Assembly (NCBI GenBank): GCA_012521035.1
Contig: JAAYND010000046.1
Coordinates: 1 to 38,474 of the forward strand
Length of the DNA stretch: 38,474 bases
Direction: 5' to 3'
Origin: Methanomicrobiales archaeon
GTDB lineage: Archaea > Halobacteriota > Methanomicrobia > Methanomicrobiales > Methanoculleaceae
The notes below the pieces were generated by a model. It did no database searches. It was not told the origin of the DNA and worked only from the letters and a program-made list of their open reading frames with translations. The translations under genes were made by a program, and so were the position numbers. Below, piece after piece: positions 10,633-19,635 of this stretch (its first letter is position 1; every line of letters starts with the position of its first letter).

Positions 10633-10656
10633 AGTATTTAAGAAATCGGTGATAAC

Positions 10657-13600
10657 ATGAGTCGTCTGAAGAATAAGATTCAGTATGTCCTGTTCATACT
10701 GATAGTATGCCTGCTGCTGGTCTCATCGGCAGCAGCGACGGAAGCACCCGGCGATCCGGGTGTGAATCAGGCGGAATATACGCCTGAATTATCGATGCTG
10801 GCCGCAGAGACGGTGCCACTCTTTGACGGCACCGTCGCACTGACAGAGGGGTCGTTTGAGTGTACGGCTTACAACTCTGGTACCGCCTACACCGTCCCGA
10901 ACAATACCCCGCTCGGGGCCCTCCAGGCGGTGGCGGAGCGCAAGGGCTTCACGTACGCGGTCACCGACAAGAAGTGGAGCGCCAATAGTGAAGTCCTCCT
11001 GCTCGATGACATCGGTGAATACACAAGGAATGGCGATAAGTGGGTCTGCTACGTCAACGGTGTCAAGAAGGACGACGGGTACAAAGTCAAAGAAAATGGT
11101 CTCAATGTCATAGCGCTTACTGAAGGCGATGAAGTCGTCTTCTGCTATGGCAGTGATCCGGCGCCGGACGACGCGGACGTCCTGATCAGGATCGTCATGG
11201 GCCTGGAGGACTCGGATGAGACACCCACCACCTGGCGCATAACACTCAAAGGTGCTCTGACCGATATCGTCAGCCAGAGCTACTTCGAGCGGGGGATCGC
11301 TCAAGGGCATGTTGCCGAGTACACTGATGACGACGGTAATGTCTGGGCGGGCATGCCCCTCTGGTACCTCGTCGGCCTCGTAGATGATGAACAGGGGCAC
11401 GGTGCCGGGACGTTCAACGAGGCCCTCGCCGAGAAGGGCTACTCCATCAGGGTCACGTCGAGCGACGACTACTCCATCAACTTCGACAGCGCAAGCGTCG
11501 CAAAGAACGATAACATCATCGTCGCAAACACCCGCAACGGCGAACCACTCCCGGAGACAATCGGTAGTGAGAACAAGCCCTGCTGGCCGCTCCAGATGAT
11601 CGGCAAAGACGTGAACGCCGGCCAGAAGGTCGGTGGCGTCACCACCATCGAGCTCATCGCACTCCCTGAGGTCTCCGATGGGTGGGAGATCACGCTCGCG
11701 GGCGCGTTCAGCCGGACGGTTTCTCAGGATGAGTTTGAGGACTGGACCGGGTGCCACAGCGGGAGGTACACCGACTCCAAAAACCAGGTCTGGACCGGAG
11801 TTCCGCTCTGGTACCTTGTCGGTGCAGTCGATGACGTAGAAGAATCAGGCAGTCACTGGAAATTCAACAATGCACTGGCGGATGAGGGCTACAACGTGCG
11901 GGTGACCGCGGCGGATGGGTTCAACGCTGTCTTCGACATCGCTGATATAGCGAAGAACAATTCATTCATCGTTGCAAACAAGATGAATGCAGCAACACTG
12001 GGTGAAGATGACAGTAACTGGCCGCTGAGGTTCGTCGGCCCCGGCCTCTCCGGTAAAGAGCAGGTCGGCAACATAGTATCGATCTCCCTTGAGGGGCTGC
12101 CGGGTGAAGACGCCACGCCGGAGTGGGTGCTCACCCTTGAGGGGCCGAAGATCACGTATGCCTTCACGAAGGAAGAGTTTGAGGCCGCTGAAGCGTGCTC
12201 TCACCACAAGAAGACCTACAATGACGGAGAAAACACCTGGACCGGCATCACGCTGAAGGCCCTCTGTGGATGGGTTGACGATGATGTCATGCACGGCTCC
12301 GGGGCGTTTGACACCAACCTTGCCCAGACCGGCTACACGGTGATCGTCTCCTCTGGTGAGGATAGCCCCTACAGCAAGGAATTCACCAGCCAGGATATCG
12401 CGGCAAACGCTGATGACTACATCGTCGCAAGCAAGATCAATGGCGATCCCATCGACGGCAAGAACTACCCACTCCGCCTCGTTGGTAAGGGCGCGGCCGG
12501 GAGCCTGAGCGTCGGGAACGTCCAGAGGATCCAGCTCGTCGACTTCCAGAAACCGACGGAACCGCCCTCCATCCGGATCATCAGGTATGCCTCCGATGGC
12601 AGGACGATCGCTGAAGAAGTGACGAAGACCTGCGAGTGGATGGAAGAGAACCTTAAGGTCTATGGTGATCCAGACGGAATCCATCTCCGGTTCCAGGGCC
12701 CGACGTTCGATCCAGACGACCTCTGGAACCCGGCTGAGGATAAAAACCTCGGCAAGGTCGATGAGGTCGTGAAGGGGACAGCGATCAAGGATCTCTGTAA
12801 CCTCGTGGGTGGCGTCCCCGAGGGAGGCGAGGTCGAGCTCATCGCATCCGATGGCAACATAGTCAAGATCAACCACACCAACGTCTACAATCCGCCTGAG
12901 CAGCAGGGAGAGGCGATCGTCGTCTGGTGGGCAGAGCGGCAGGGCTACGTGCCTGACTACCGTGACGGCCCGCGCCTCTTCTACAACACCCCCGACGGCG
13001 TCTTCGGTGCCGAGGACATGCGGACATGCCTTGCTGAAGCCTACTGGCATTACTACCACGACTCCGGCATCCAGTATCCCTCGGCAGCCGGCGTATCCAA
13101 CAAGAACATCGCGACGATCGCGATCAAGCCGAGCCCACGTGAAGACTGGAGCCTCATGCTGAAGGGCGCTATCATAGATTATATCGATCGGTCCTATTTC
13201 GAGTCGGGCAAGGCCTGTGCCATGGCTGGCAGCCACGGCGCGACCTGGACCGATGGGGATGGGCAGGTCTGGTCAGGGATGCCGCTCTGGGTTCTCTGCG
13301 GCTGGGTCGACGACGACAACAAGCATGACTACGGGACAGATCCCTTCAATGACGACCTCGCGAATGCGGGCTACAATGTGACCGTCATCAGCTACGGCCC
13401 CGACGGCATAAAAGGCACAGGCGATGACTTCTCCTGCACATTCAACAGCTCGTTTGTCAAACGCAACAACAACATCATCGTCGCCGATGAGATCGACGGT
13501 GCACCGCTGCCAGAGGACGGCAAGAGCTGGCCGCTGAAACTTGTCGGTGACGCCCTGACATCTGGCAAAGAAAAAATAGGGAGCATCGATGAGATCGAGC

Positions 13601-14139
13601 TGACCGGGGTACCTACCTTTTACGATGCGGCCCTCTCCCTTAAACCTGGCTGGAACTTCGTATCAGTACCGAAATTGCTCCCGGATGAAGAAGATACCGC
13701 TACAATGTTTGCTAATGTCGATCGTGCGCAACACAGCATCTGGCAGTATAACGCCGCGGTAAAGAATTGGAAACGGGTGGAGGATACCGACAGGGTTCTT
13801 CCGCTTGAGGGGTACTGGATCTACTCCACCAAATACCGTGAGATTCCGCTGTGTTTCGATACTGACGTGATCAGGACACCGCCTGCAAAGATGCTTGCCA
13901 GGGGCTGGAACGCCATCGGGTTCAGCGACACCGAGCCTGCAACGGCCCGTGACACCCTCCTCTCGCTCGGCGATGCATGGACACAGGTGATCGGGCACGA
14001 TGCCGGTAAGCAACGCTATGAGACCTCCATCATACGAGGAGGATCGGGCAACCACGCTGACACACAGGAGATGCTGCCTATGAAGGGTTACTGGGTCTAC
14101 CTGCGTGGCGAGAGCGAGCTTGCCGCGATCGGGGCATAA
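10657..14139 (+). CDS. Large exported surface protein: signal peptide, DUF4430-like domain, four sulfite-oxidase-fold-like repeats, shared YHQGP-type domain, duplicated GWN...GYW C-terminal module
   Basis: Signal peptide IQYVLFILIVCLLLVSSAAATEA; DUF4430-like LGALQAVAERKGFTYAV...DKWVCYVNGVKKDDGYKV; repeats starting WRITLKGAL (11233), WEITLAGAF (11683), WVLTLEGPK (12124), WSLMLKGAI (13147); C-terminus GWNFVSVP...LPLEGYWIY and GWNAIGFS...LPMKGYWVY. Confidence 0.85.
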   Translation: MSRLKNKIQYVLFILIVCLLLVSSAAATEAPGDPGVNQAEYTPELSMLAAETVPLFDGTVALTEGSFECTAYNSGTAYTVPNNTPLGALQAVAERKGFTYAVTDKKWSANSEVLLLDDIGEYTRNGDKWVCYVNGVKKDDGYKVKENGLNVIALTEGDEVVFCYGSDPAPDDADVLIRIVMGLEDSDETPTTWRITLKGALTDIVSQSYFERGIAQGHVAEYTDDDGNVWAGMPLWYLVGLVDDEQGHGAGTFNEALAEKGYSIRVTSSDDYSINFDSASVAKNDNIIVANTRNGEPLPETIGSENKPCWPLQMIGKDVNAGQKVGGVTTIELIALPEVSDGWEITLAGAFSRTVSQDEFEDWTGCHSGRYTDSKNQVWTGVPLWYLVGAVDDVEESGSHWKFNNALADEGYNVRVTAADGFNAVFDIADIAKNNSFIVANKMNAATLGEDDSNWPLRFVGPGLSGKEQVGNIVSISLEGLPGEDATPEWVLTLEGPKITYAFTKEEFEAAEACSHHKKTYNDGENTWTGITLKALCGWVDDDVMHGSGAFDTNLAQTGYTVIVSSGEDSPYSKEFTSQDIAANADDYIVASKINGDPIDGKNYPLRLVGKGAAGSLSVGNVQRIQLVDFQKPTEPPSIRIIRYASDGRTIAEEVTKTCEWMEENLKVYGDPDGIHLRFQGPTFDPDDLWNPAEDKNLGKVDEVVKGTAIKDLCNLVGGVPEGGEVELIASDGNIVKINHTNVYNPPEQQGEAIVVWWAERQGYVPDYRDGPRLFYNTPDGVFGAEDMRTCLAEAYWHYYHDSGIQYPSAAGVSNKNIATIAIKPSPREDWSLMLKGAIIDYIDRSYFESGKACAMAGSHGATWTDGDGQVWSGMPLWVLCGWVDDDNKHDYGTDPFNDDLANAGYNVTVISYGPDGIKGTGDDFSCTFNSSFVKRNNNIIVADEIDGAPLPEDGKSWPLKLVGDALTSGKEKIGSIDEIELTGVPTFYDAALSLKPGWNFVSVPKLLPDEEDTATMFANVDRAQHSIWQYNAAVKNWKRVEDTDRVLPLEGYWIYSTKYREIPLCFDTDVIRTPPAKMLARGWNAIGFSDTEPATARDTLLSLGDAWTQVIGHDAGKQRYETSIIRGGSGNHADTQEMLPMKGYWVYLRGESELAAIGA
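11233..12546 (+). repeat. Three consecutive protein-level repeats of about 145 aa in the 1160-aa protein (a fourth copy at about 13147-13614)
   Basis: Each copy: W-x-L-x-L-x-G ... FE...H...YTD..G.VW.GMPLWYLVG.VDD ... F...LA..GY.V.V ... IIVAN..NG..L ... WPL..VG......K.G.I..I.L. Start spacing 450 and 441 nt. Confidence 0.85.
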
Positions 14140-14150
14140 CGGAGTGCACC

Positions 14151-15917
14151 ATGGGTATCAGGCATATCCTGTCTCTCCTCATCCTCTTTTCCCTGGTCGG
14201 CATGGCAGCAGCCCTGCCGGTACTGCCCGATGAATTCGCCGGCAGCGTCACGCTTGATGGCAAAGCCGCACCCCCGGGGACCACCATCACAGCCAGGATA
14301 GACTGGAACGAGCGGGGGTCCACGGTCGTCACAGTGGCAGGGGTGTACGGGCCCCTGGACTCTTCAGACGTCCTCGCGGTCAAGGCGACCGAAGACGACC
14401 TCCGGTATACGGCATCCCCGATCATAACCTTCTGGGTGAACGGTCACAGGGCTGACCAGGAGATCGCGTTTGAGAGTGGAACTGCCCGGCAGCTCGACCT
14501 CTCGGCCGTCACGGGCGGGGAGGAGACTGAACCGGTGCCGGTGGCATCCGGCGGGAACTCGTTTGAGATCGAGGGGGTCGGTGTCACGGATACCGATGAA
14601 GGACAGCAGGTTGTCATCGATAGCAGAACCGTCCTTGGCAACATCACCACCAACGAGACCGCCATCACCCTGAACGATGTGGAGGGCTGGGAGGAAGTGA
14701 TCATCTTCACAAAGGAGAAGCCAAAAGGAGATGCACAGATCACCGGCACCGTCGAGAGTGTCCACGCCCGGAGCAGCCCGGTCAACACCGGAACGGCCTG
14801 GGCGCAGATCGATCTTGAGATGAGCAGCCACCCGAACTCCACCGCACGACTTGAGACGACGGTCTTTGAGAAACCCGGAACTGATGAGCAGAAGGCGTTT
14901 GAAGACGTTGCCTACAAGCTGGCAGGCAGTAGTAACGTCGATATCAGCATTGCGTGTGTCCTGAAAGTACAGAAGACCGGCATCGCAAACGAGGGGGACG
15001 GTGGCATCATCAGGGCCGCAACGATCAGGATGGCGGCCAGCCCCGAATGGGTTGCCAGCATGGGCGGCACGGAGAACGTCGTCATCCTGCGGCAGGCTGA
15101 TGGCGACGACACACCGACCGAACTTCCTACACGCTACGCCGGTAGGGATGCTGCCGGAAATTACATCTTTGAGGCCGTATCCTCGAAAGGTCTCTCGGCA
15201 TTCGCCCTGGTTGCTACAAAAGCCCGGGATAGTGGCCCCGGAACCGGGCCAAGCCCACCATCCGGTAGCAGTGGAGGCCCTTCCAGAGATCCCGGATCGC
15301 AGATCACCTATGACCCCGATGCTCCGGAAGTGTATATCGGGAGCGCACCCCTGACCACATCGCCGGCCGGGGTGGTTCTTGAGTCCGTGACGCTCAGGAC
15401 CGCTGACGGGATCTGTGCCGTCTTGATACAGGAAGGGACCACCGCCCTCGACAAAGACCGGAGATCACTCGGTGAGGTGACCGGTAGAACGATCGCCCCG
15501 GCTGATCTTCCGGCGGCCCCGCCGGGGGTGACGGTTGCCGTCGCTCTCGAATGCGGTCCCGCGGGCGCCATGTTCGACCCGCCGGCCGTCCTCACCTACA
15601 CCCTCTCCGCGGATGAGTGGGCGAAGGCAGGCAAGGGCGCCAGAGCGAAGGTGATCTGGTATAACCCGGAGACGGGGGAGTGGCAGGATATTCCCTCAAC
15701 GGTGAATGTCGCCACACGGACGGTCACCGCGGAGGTCTCGCACTTCAGCATATATGCCCTTGCGTGGACCGCCGCGGAGGCGGCGACGCCGGCATCTGTG
15801 GATACCACCCCACCCGCTGATCAGGAACCAGGGGTTACGTTCCCGGTCTGGGCGCTGGTCATCGTCATCGTGCTGATCGCCGCGGTTGTAGCATTCCTCG
15901 TTATGAGGAAGAACTAA
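14151..15917 (+). CDS. Exported, C-terminally membrane-anchored surface protein
   Basis: Signal peptide RHILSLLILFSLVGMAAALP; LPDEFAGSVTLDGKAAPPGTTITARIDWNERGSTVVTVAGVYG module seen in methanogen surface proteins; C-terminal TM FPVWALVIVIVLIAAVVAFLVMRKN. Confidence 0.8.
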   Translation: MGIRHILSLLILFSLVGMAAALPVLPDEFAGSVTLDGKAAPPGTTITARIDWNERGSTVVTVAGVYGPLDSSDVLAVKATEDDLRYTASPIITFWVNGHRADQEIAFESGTARQLDLSAVTGGEETEPVPVASGGNSFEIEGVGVTDTDEGQQVVIDSRTVLGNITTNETAITLNDVEGWEEVIIFTKEKPKGDAQITGTVESVHARSSPVNTGTAWAQIDLEMSSHPNSTARLETTVFEKPGTDEQKAFEDVAYKLAGSSNVDISIACVLKVQKTGIANEGDGGIIRAATIRMAASPEWVASMGGTENVVILRQADGDDTPTELPTRYAGRDAAGNYIFEAVSSKGLSAFALVATKARDSGPGTGPSPPSGSSGGPSRDPGSQITYDPDAPEVYIGSAPLTTSPAGVVLESVTLRTADGICAVLIQEGTTALDKDRRSLGEVTGRTIAPADLPAAPPGVTVAVALECGPAGAMFDPPAVLTYTLSADEWAKAGKGARAKVIWYNPETGEWQDIPSTVNVATRTVTAEVSHFSIYALAWTAAEAATPASVDTTPPADQEPGVTFPVWALVIVIVLIAAVVAFLVMRKN

Positions 15918-15939
15918 CCCCTTTTTCCTGAGATGAGCC

Positions 15940-18456
15940 ATGGTTTCAGAGCACACACAGGGCGCCTCCTGGCGCCTCATCATCCTCTCGCTCTGCCTCC
16001 TGCTGGCGCTGGCAGCCCCGGTTGTCGCGGCACCGACAACCGAGCTCCACATCAAGAAGATAGCAGCCGACGGAATCACCATCTTGGGCGAAAAAACGGT
16101 CGACTACCGCTGGCTCGAAGCAAATCTCCCCGTCCAGGGAGACGGTCAGACCCACTACTATCACCAGGGACCGGTCTTTGAGGGGGACCCCTGGAACCCG
16201 GAGGAGGATACCAACGTTCTTGACAAGGACATGGGCGCGGTGAAGGGGACAGACCTCAAGGACATCTGCGAACTCGTCGGGGGGATGAGCGAGGAGGATA
16301 CCGTCAGGATCAGGGCGGTAGACGGGATGTCAAAGACGTTCCCCTACAGGAACGTCTACGAACCGGAGTCCCGGCAGGGGCCGATGGTCATCACCTGGTA
16401 CCGGGCTGAGGACGGGTACGTCCCTGACTACTACACCGGGATGCGTCTCGTATTCTTCGCGGACACATCGACCAATCCCGACGGCGTCCACGCTTTCGGG
16501 GTCTGGGATATGCACGAGTGCTTCGATGAGGAGTACTGGTACTTCTTCCAGCCAAACCTCCCGACCACCACGGGTCTCTCTGTACAGTATGTAAGCGAGA
16601 TCACCATCTACAGCGAGGAAGAGGCGACCGGGAGCATCTACGTAAACTCTACTCCCTCCGGGGCTACAATCTATGTGGATGATGAAAAGGCCGGCGGCGT
16701 GACACCCTGCACCATCCCCGGGATCGAGGTCGGCAGCCATTCCGTCCTGGTCAAGCTGGAGGGGTTCGCCCGGCCGGATGAGAAGTGGGTCACGGTCAGG
16801 GTAAACGAGGTCACGGAGGTCGAGTTCAACCTCACCGCCGAGACCGGGAGCATCGCCGTATCCTCTGTCCCGACGAACGCGAGCATATACCTCGATGGAA
16901 ATGTGACAGGGTTCTTCACCGATGCAATCCTGGAGGATATCCTCGTCGGTGAGCATACGATCAAACTCGTGCTTCCAGGATACCTGAACGCTACCCATAC
17001 GATCGAGGTCGAGAAAGACGAGTGCAGTATCCTGGATATCGTTCTCTTCTCCGAGGAGAGTGCTCTGTCTGAACCCATTCCTGGTACCGGAACAATCGCC
17101 GTATCCTCGGTCCCGGCGAACGCGAGTATATACCTCGATGGAGAGGCGACGGGGCTCTGGACCAACACAACCCTGAAAGCAGTGCCAGCTGGTGAGCATA
17201 CGATCAAACTCGTGCTCCCCGGATACCGGAACGCTACAGAGATCGTCACCGTCGAGGAGGGGGGGCATATCGCCCTTGACCTGACCCTCTCCCGGGCAGG
17301 TGATGAGACTGAAGCAGACACCACGGTCCGCGATGAACCCACCCCCGAACGTCAGGAGCCAGACGGCCCTGTAGAGGCTTTCATCGAGACTATCCGCGCT
17401 TTCCTGAAGAATCTATTCTCGTTCTTCGGAGGAGGTACAGCAACCCCGATGAAGCCTGAGAGCACTCAGACCCCGGGCAAGGGTACAGCGACCCCCGCAC
17501 CGACCGGTGCCGCGGCACCCCCCACAAAGAGACCGAGTGAGACAGAGATCGTGAAGAGCCACTCCGGCGGGCTCTACATCGAGTCCTACCCGCCGGACAT
17601 GGCGATCATCCTCGACAACAAAAAACAGATCTGGAAGACGCCACACGTCATCTACGGTCTCCGTGAAGGTCTGCACACCATCGATCTCGAAGAGAGTGAC
17701 CCTGCCGGGAAGAAGGAAGATTCCAGCTACCGGTTTGAACCACGCCAGGTCTGGGTCTACCCCGATGCGATCGCGCCGGTATCCCTCGACGGCCTGACAC
17801 CCAGGCGCTGGAAGACCGTCCAGATAGACTCAGAGGCCTATGTGGGTGCAAAGTTCACGGTGAACGGATTCTATCCGGCCAGTAACATCCCGGGTACCGC
17901 CGAGATCGAAGGCGCAAAGTCCTGGGTCACCGTCCTCTGGGAGGAGACATACCGCTCACACGCGATACCCTTGAGAGTCGGGGACGATGAGACGTACACA
18001 GTAGAACCAGGAAGCGAGAATACCGTCTCGATCACCATCCGGTCAGACCCCGGGGGCGCCGGGGTATTCATCGACGGGTTCCCCACCGGGAAGGTTACGC
18101 CGTGCCGGATAGACGGCATCTCGCCCGGCCAGCACCGTATCCTTGTCTCAAAGCCCGGTTACCTCCCCGCCGAAGAGGTCATCAGTATACAGGAGGGGGC
18201 CAGGACCGGCGGCGCCATCACCTGCGCGCTCCGGGAGTACGTCAGCGGCGACCTCCTCGTCGAGAGCACGGTCCCGGACGCGAAGATCTACCTCTACGGC
18301 AGGTATACAGGCGAGAAAGCACCCCACACCTTCCCTGCGATGTGCATCGGCATATACGATGTCAGAGCGGTCTCCGAGAACGACTCAAAGACCGTCTGGG
18401 ATGTGCTGGTGACACCGGGAGAGACGACCATATGCAGGGTGGTGCTCAAAGAGTGA
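15940..18456 (+). CDS. Exported protein with N-terminal YHQGP-type (SUOX-like) domain and multiple PEGA domains
   Basis: 838 aa; signal peptide LIILSLCLLLALAAPVVAA; TVDYRWLEANLPVQGDGQTHYYHQGPVFEGDPWNP...KGTDLKDICELVGGM...GYVPDYYTGMRLVFFAD; PEGA units such as GSIYVNSTPSGATIYVDDEKAGGVTPCTIPGIEVGSHSVLVKLEGF and SIAVSSVPTNASIYLDGNVTG...GEHTIKLVLPGY. Confidence 0.88.
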   Translation: MVSEHTQGASWRLIILSLCLLLALAAPVVAAPTTELHIKKIAADGITILGEKTVDYRWLEANLPVQGDGQTHYYHQGPVFEGDPWNPEEDTNVLDKDMGAVKGTDLKDICELVGGMSEEDTVRIRAVDGMSKTFPYRNVYEPESRQGPMVITWYRAEDGYVPDYYTGMRLVFFADTSTNPDGVHAFGVWDMHECFDEEYWYFFQPNLPTTTGLSVQYVSEITIYSEEEATGSIYVNSTPSGATIYVDDEKAGGVTPCTIPGIEVGSHSVLVKLEGFARPDEKWVTVRVNEVTEVEFNLTAETGSIAVSSVPTNASIYLDGNVTGFFTDAILEDILVGEHTIKLVLPGYLNATHTIEVEKDECSILDIVLFSEESALSEPIPGTGTIAVSSVPANASIYLDGEATGLWTNTTLKAVPAGEHTIKLVLPGYRNATEIVTVEEGGHIALDLTLSRAGDETEADTTVRDEPTPERQEPDGPVEAFIETIRAFLKNLFSFFGGGTATPMKPESTQTPGKGTATPAPTGAAAPPTKRPSETEIVKSHSGGLYIESYPPDMAIILDNKKQIWKTPHVIYGLREGLHTIDLEESDPAGKKEDSSYRFEPRQVWVYPDAIAPVSLDGLTPRRWKTVQIDSEAYVGAKFTVNGFYPASNIPGTAEIEGAKSWVTVLWEETYRSHAIPLRVGDDETYTVEPGSENTVSITIRSDPGGAGVFIDGFPTGKVTPCRIDGISPGQHRILVSKPGYLPAEEVISIQEGARTGGAITCALREYVSGDLLVESTVPDAKIYLYGRYTGEKAPHTFPAMCIGIYDVRAVSENDSKTVWDVLVTPGETTICRVVLKE
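16855..17226 (+). repeat. Recent tandem duplication of a PEGA domain (period 243 nt = 81 codons)
   Basis: gccgtatcctctgtcccgacgaacgcgagcatatacctcgatgga (16855) vs gccgtatcctcggtcccggcgaacgcgagtatatacctcgatgga (17098); ggtgagcatacgatcaaactcgtgct also shared in both copies. Confidence 0.85.
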
Positions 18457-19631
18457 ACTGGGTGAGGTGGTTCTCTGCGATGGCGGTCGTGCTCCTCGTC
18501 CCGGCGGCATCAGCAGCCATCATATGGGGGCCATACGTCACGAACACCACCGCAGACTCGGCGACGATCAACTGGAAGGCGACCGGGAACGCCACAGGAT
18601 GGGTCGAGTACTCCCCCGAAGGCGGTGGGACCACCTGCATCCCCTCCCCCGGGGATGAGGGCATGCACCGGGTACACCTCGCCGGGCTCCTGCCGGCGAC
18701 CACCTACAGATACCGGGTCGGCGCCGGCGATGGGGTGGTGGAGGACTGCAGGTTCCGGACATTCGGGGACCGGGCGTTCACCTGTATCATATACGGCGAT
18801 AGCCAGGGGCAGAGACCCTTCTTTACGCAGACCGAACGGCACGGCCTTGTGGCGGAGAGGATGGCCGAAAAGGGGGATATTCTCTTTCTCCTCCATACCG
18901 GCGACTTCGTCGGCGATGAGTCGGAGTGGGATGAGTTCTTCGCTATAGCAGGGCCGGTGCTCAGGAACACGACCCTTGTGCCGGTGGCGGGCAACCACGA
19001 CGGCCCGGTGGAGACCTTCACCGAGATCTTCGGGCTCCCACCCCGTTACTCCTTCGATGCCGGCAGCCTCCACGTGACCGTCCTCGACAGCAACGACCGG
19101 GCATGGGCAGACATGAAGAGACAGACCACCTGGCTCGAAGAAGACCTCACGTCCCCCCTGCCCCGGAAGATCGTGGCGTTCCACCACCCGCCGTTCAGCT
19201 CCGACCGGAAACATCCGGGCGGAGACCTGGCGCTCAGGGCCGAGTGGAGCGAGATCTTCTCACAGAGTGGTGTTGACGCGGTCTTTAGCGGGCACACCCA
19301 TACCTACGAGCGCTACCGGGTTTGCGGGACGGAGTACTTCGTCGCCGGGTGCGGCGGTGGTCCGTTCTATCCCCTTGCAGAGGAGAAACCCGGGGGCTAC
19401 CAGGCCGGCAACGAGAGAATACTCGGCTACGTCCGGGCCACCGTCAGCCCGGGGTCGATCGATGCGGAGATGGTAGCGGTGGCAGAGATCACGGAGGAGG
19501 ACGGGGTGACGATCTACCCGGCAGGGACCGTCATCGATTCCGTCCGCCTCCCGGCAGGCATGACCGGTGGATGGTTGAGCGTACTCACATCCCTCCCGGG
19601 CGTGCCGGAATTATCCAGATTCTGGAGATGA
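18453..19631 (+). CDS. Exported calcineurin-like (purple-acid-phosphatase-type) metallophosphoesterase with N-terminal FN3-like domain
   Basis: GTG start overlapping the previous stop (GTGA, 18453-18456), alternative ATG 18432; signal peptide WFSAMAVVLLVPAASAA; motifs GDSQG, GDFVGDESEW, GNHD, HHPPF, GHTHTYER. Confidence 0.88.
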   Translation: MNWVRWFSAMAVVLLVPAASAAIIWGPYVTNTTADSATINWKATGNATGWVEYSPEGGGTTCIPSPGDEGMHRVHLAGLLPATTYRYRVGAGDGVVEDCRFRTFGDRAFTCIIYGDSQGQRPFFTQTERHGLVAERMAEKGDILFLLHTGDFVGDESEWDEFFAIAGPVLRNTTLVPVAGNHDGPVETFTEIFGLPPRYSFDAGSLHVTVLDSNDRAWADMKRQTTWLEEDLTSPLPRKIVAFHHPPFSSDRKHPGGDLALRAEWSEIFSQSGVDAVFSGHTHTYERYRVCGTEYFVAGCGGGPFYPLAEEKPGGYQAGNERILGYVRATVSPGSIDAEMVAVAEITEEDGVTIYPAGTVIDSVRLPAGMTGGWLSVLTSLPGVPELSRFWR

Positions 19632-19635
19632 GACT

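Noticed and set aside
11962-13236. 424-aa minus-strand ORF
   Set aside because: Antisense shadow ORF of the repeat protein in GC-rich DNA; no recognisable domain and no independent start signals.
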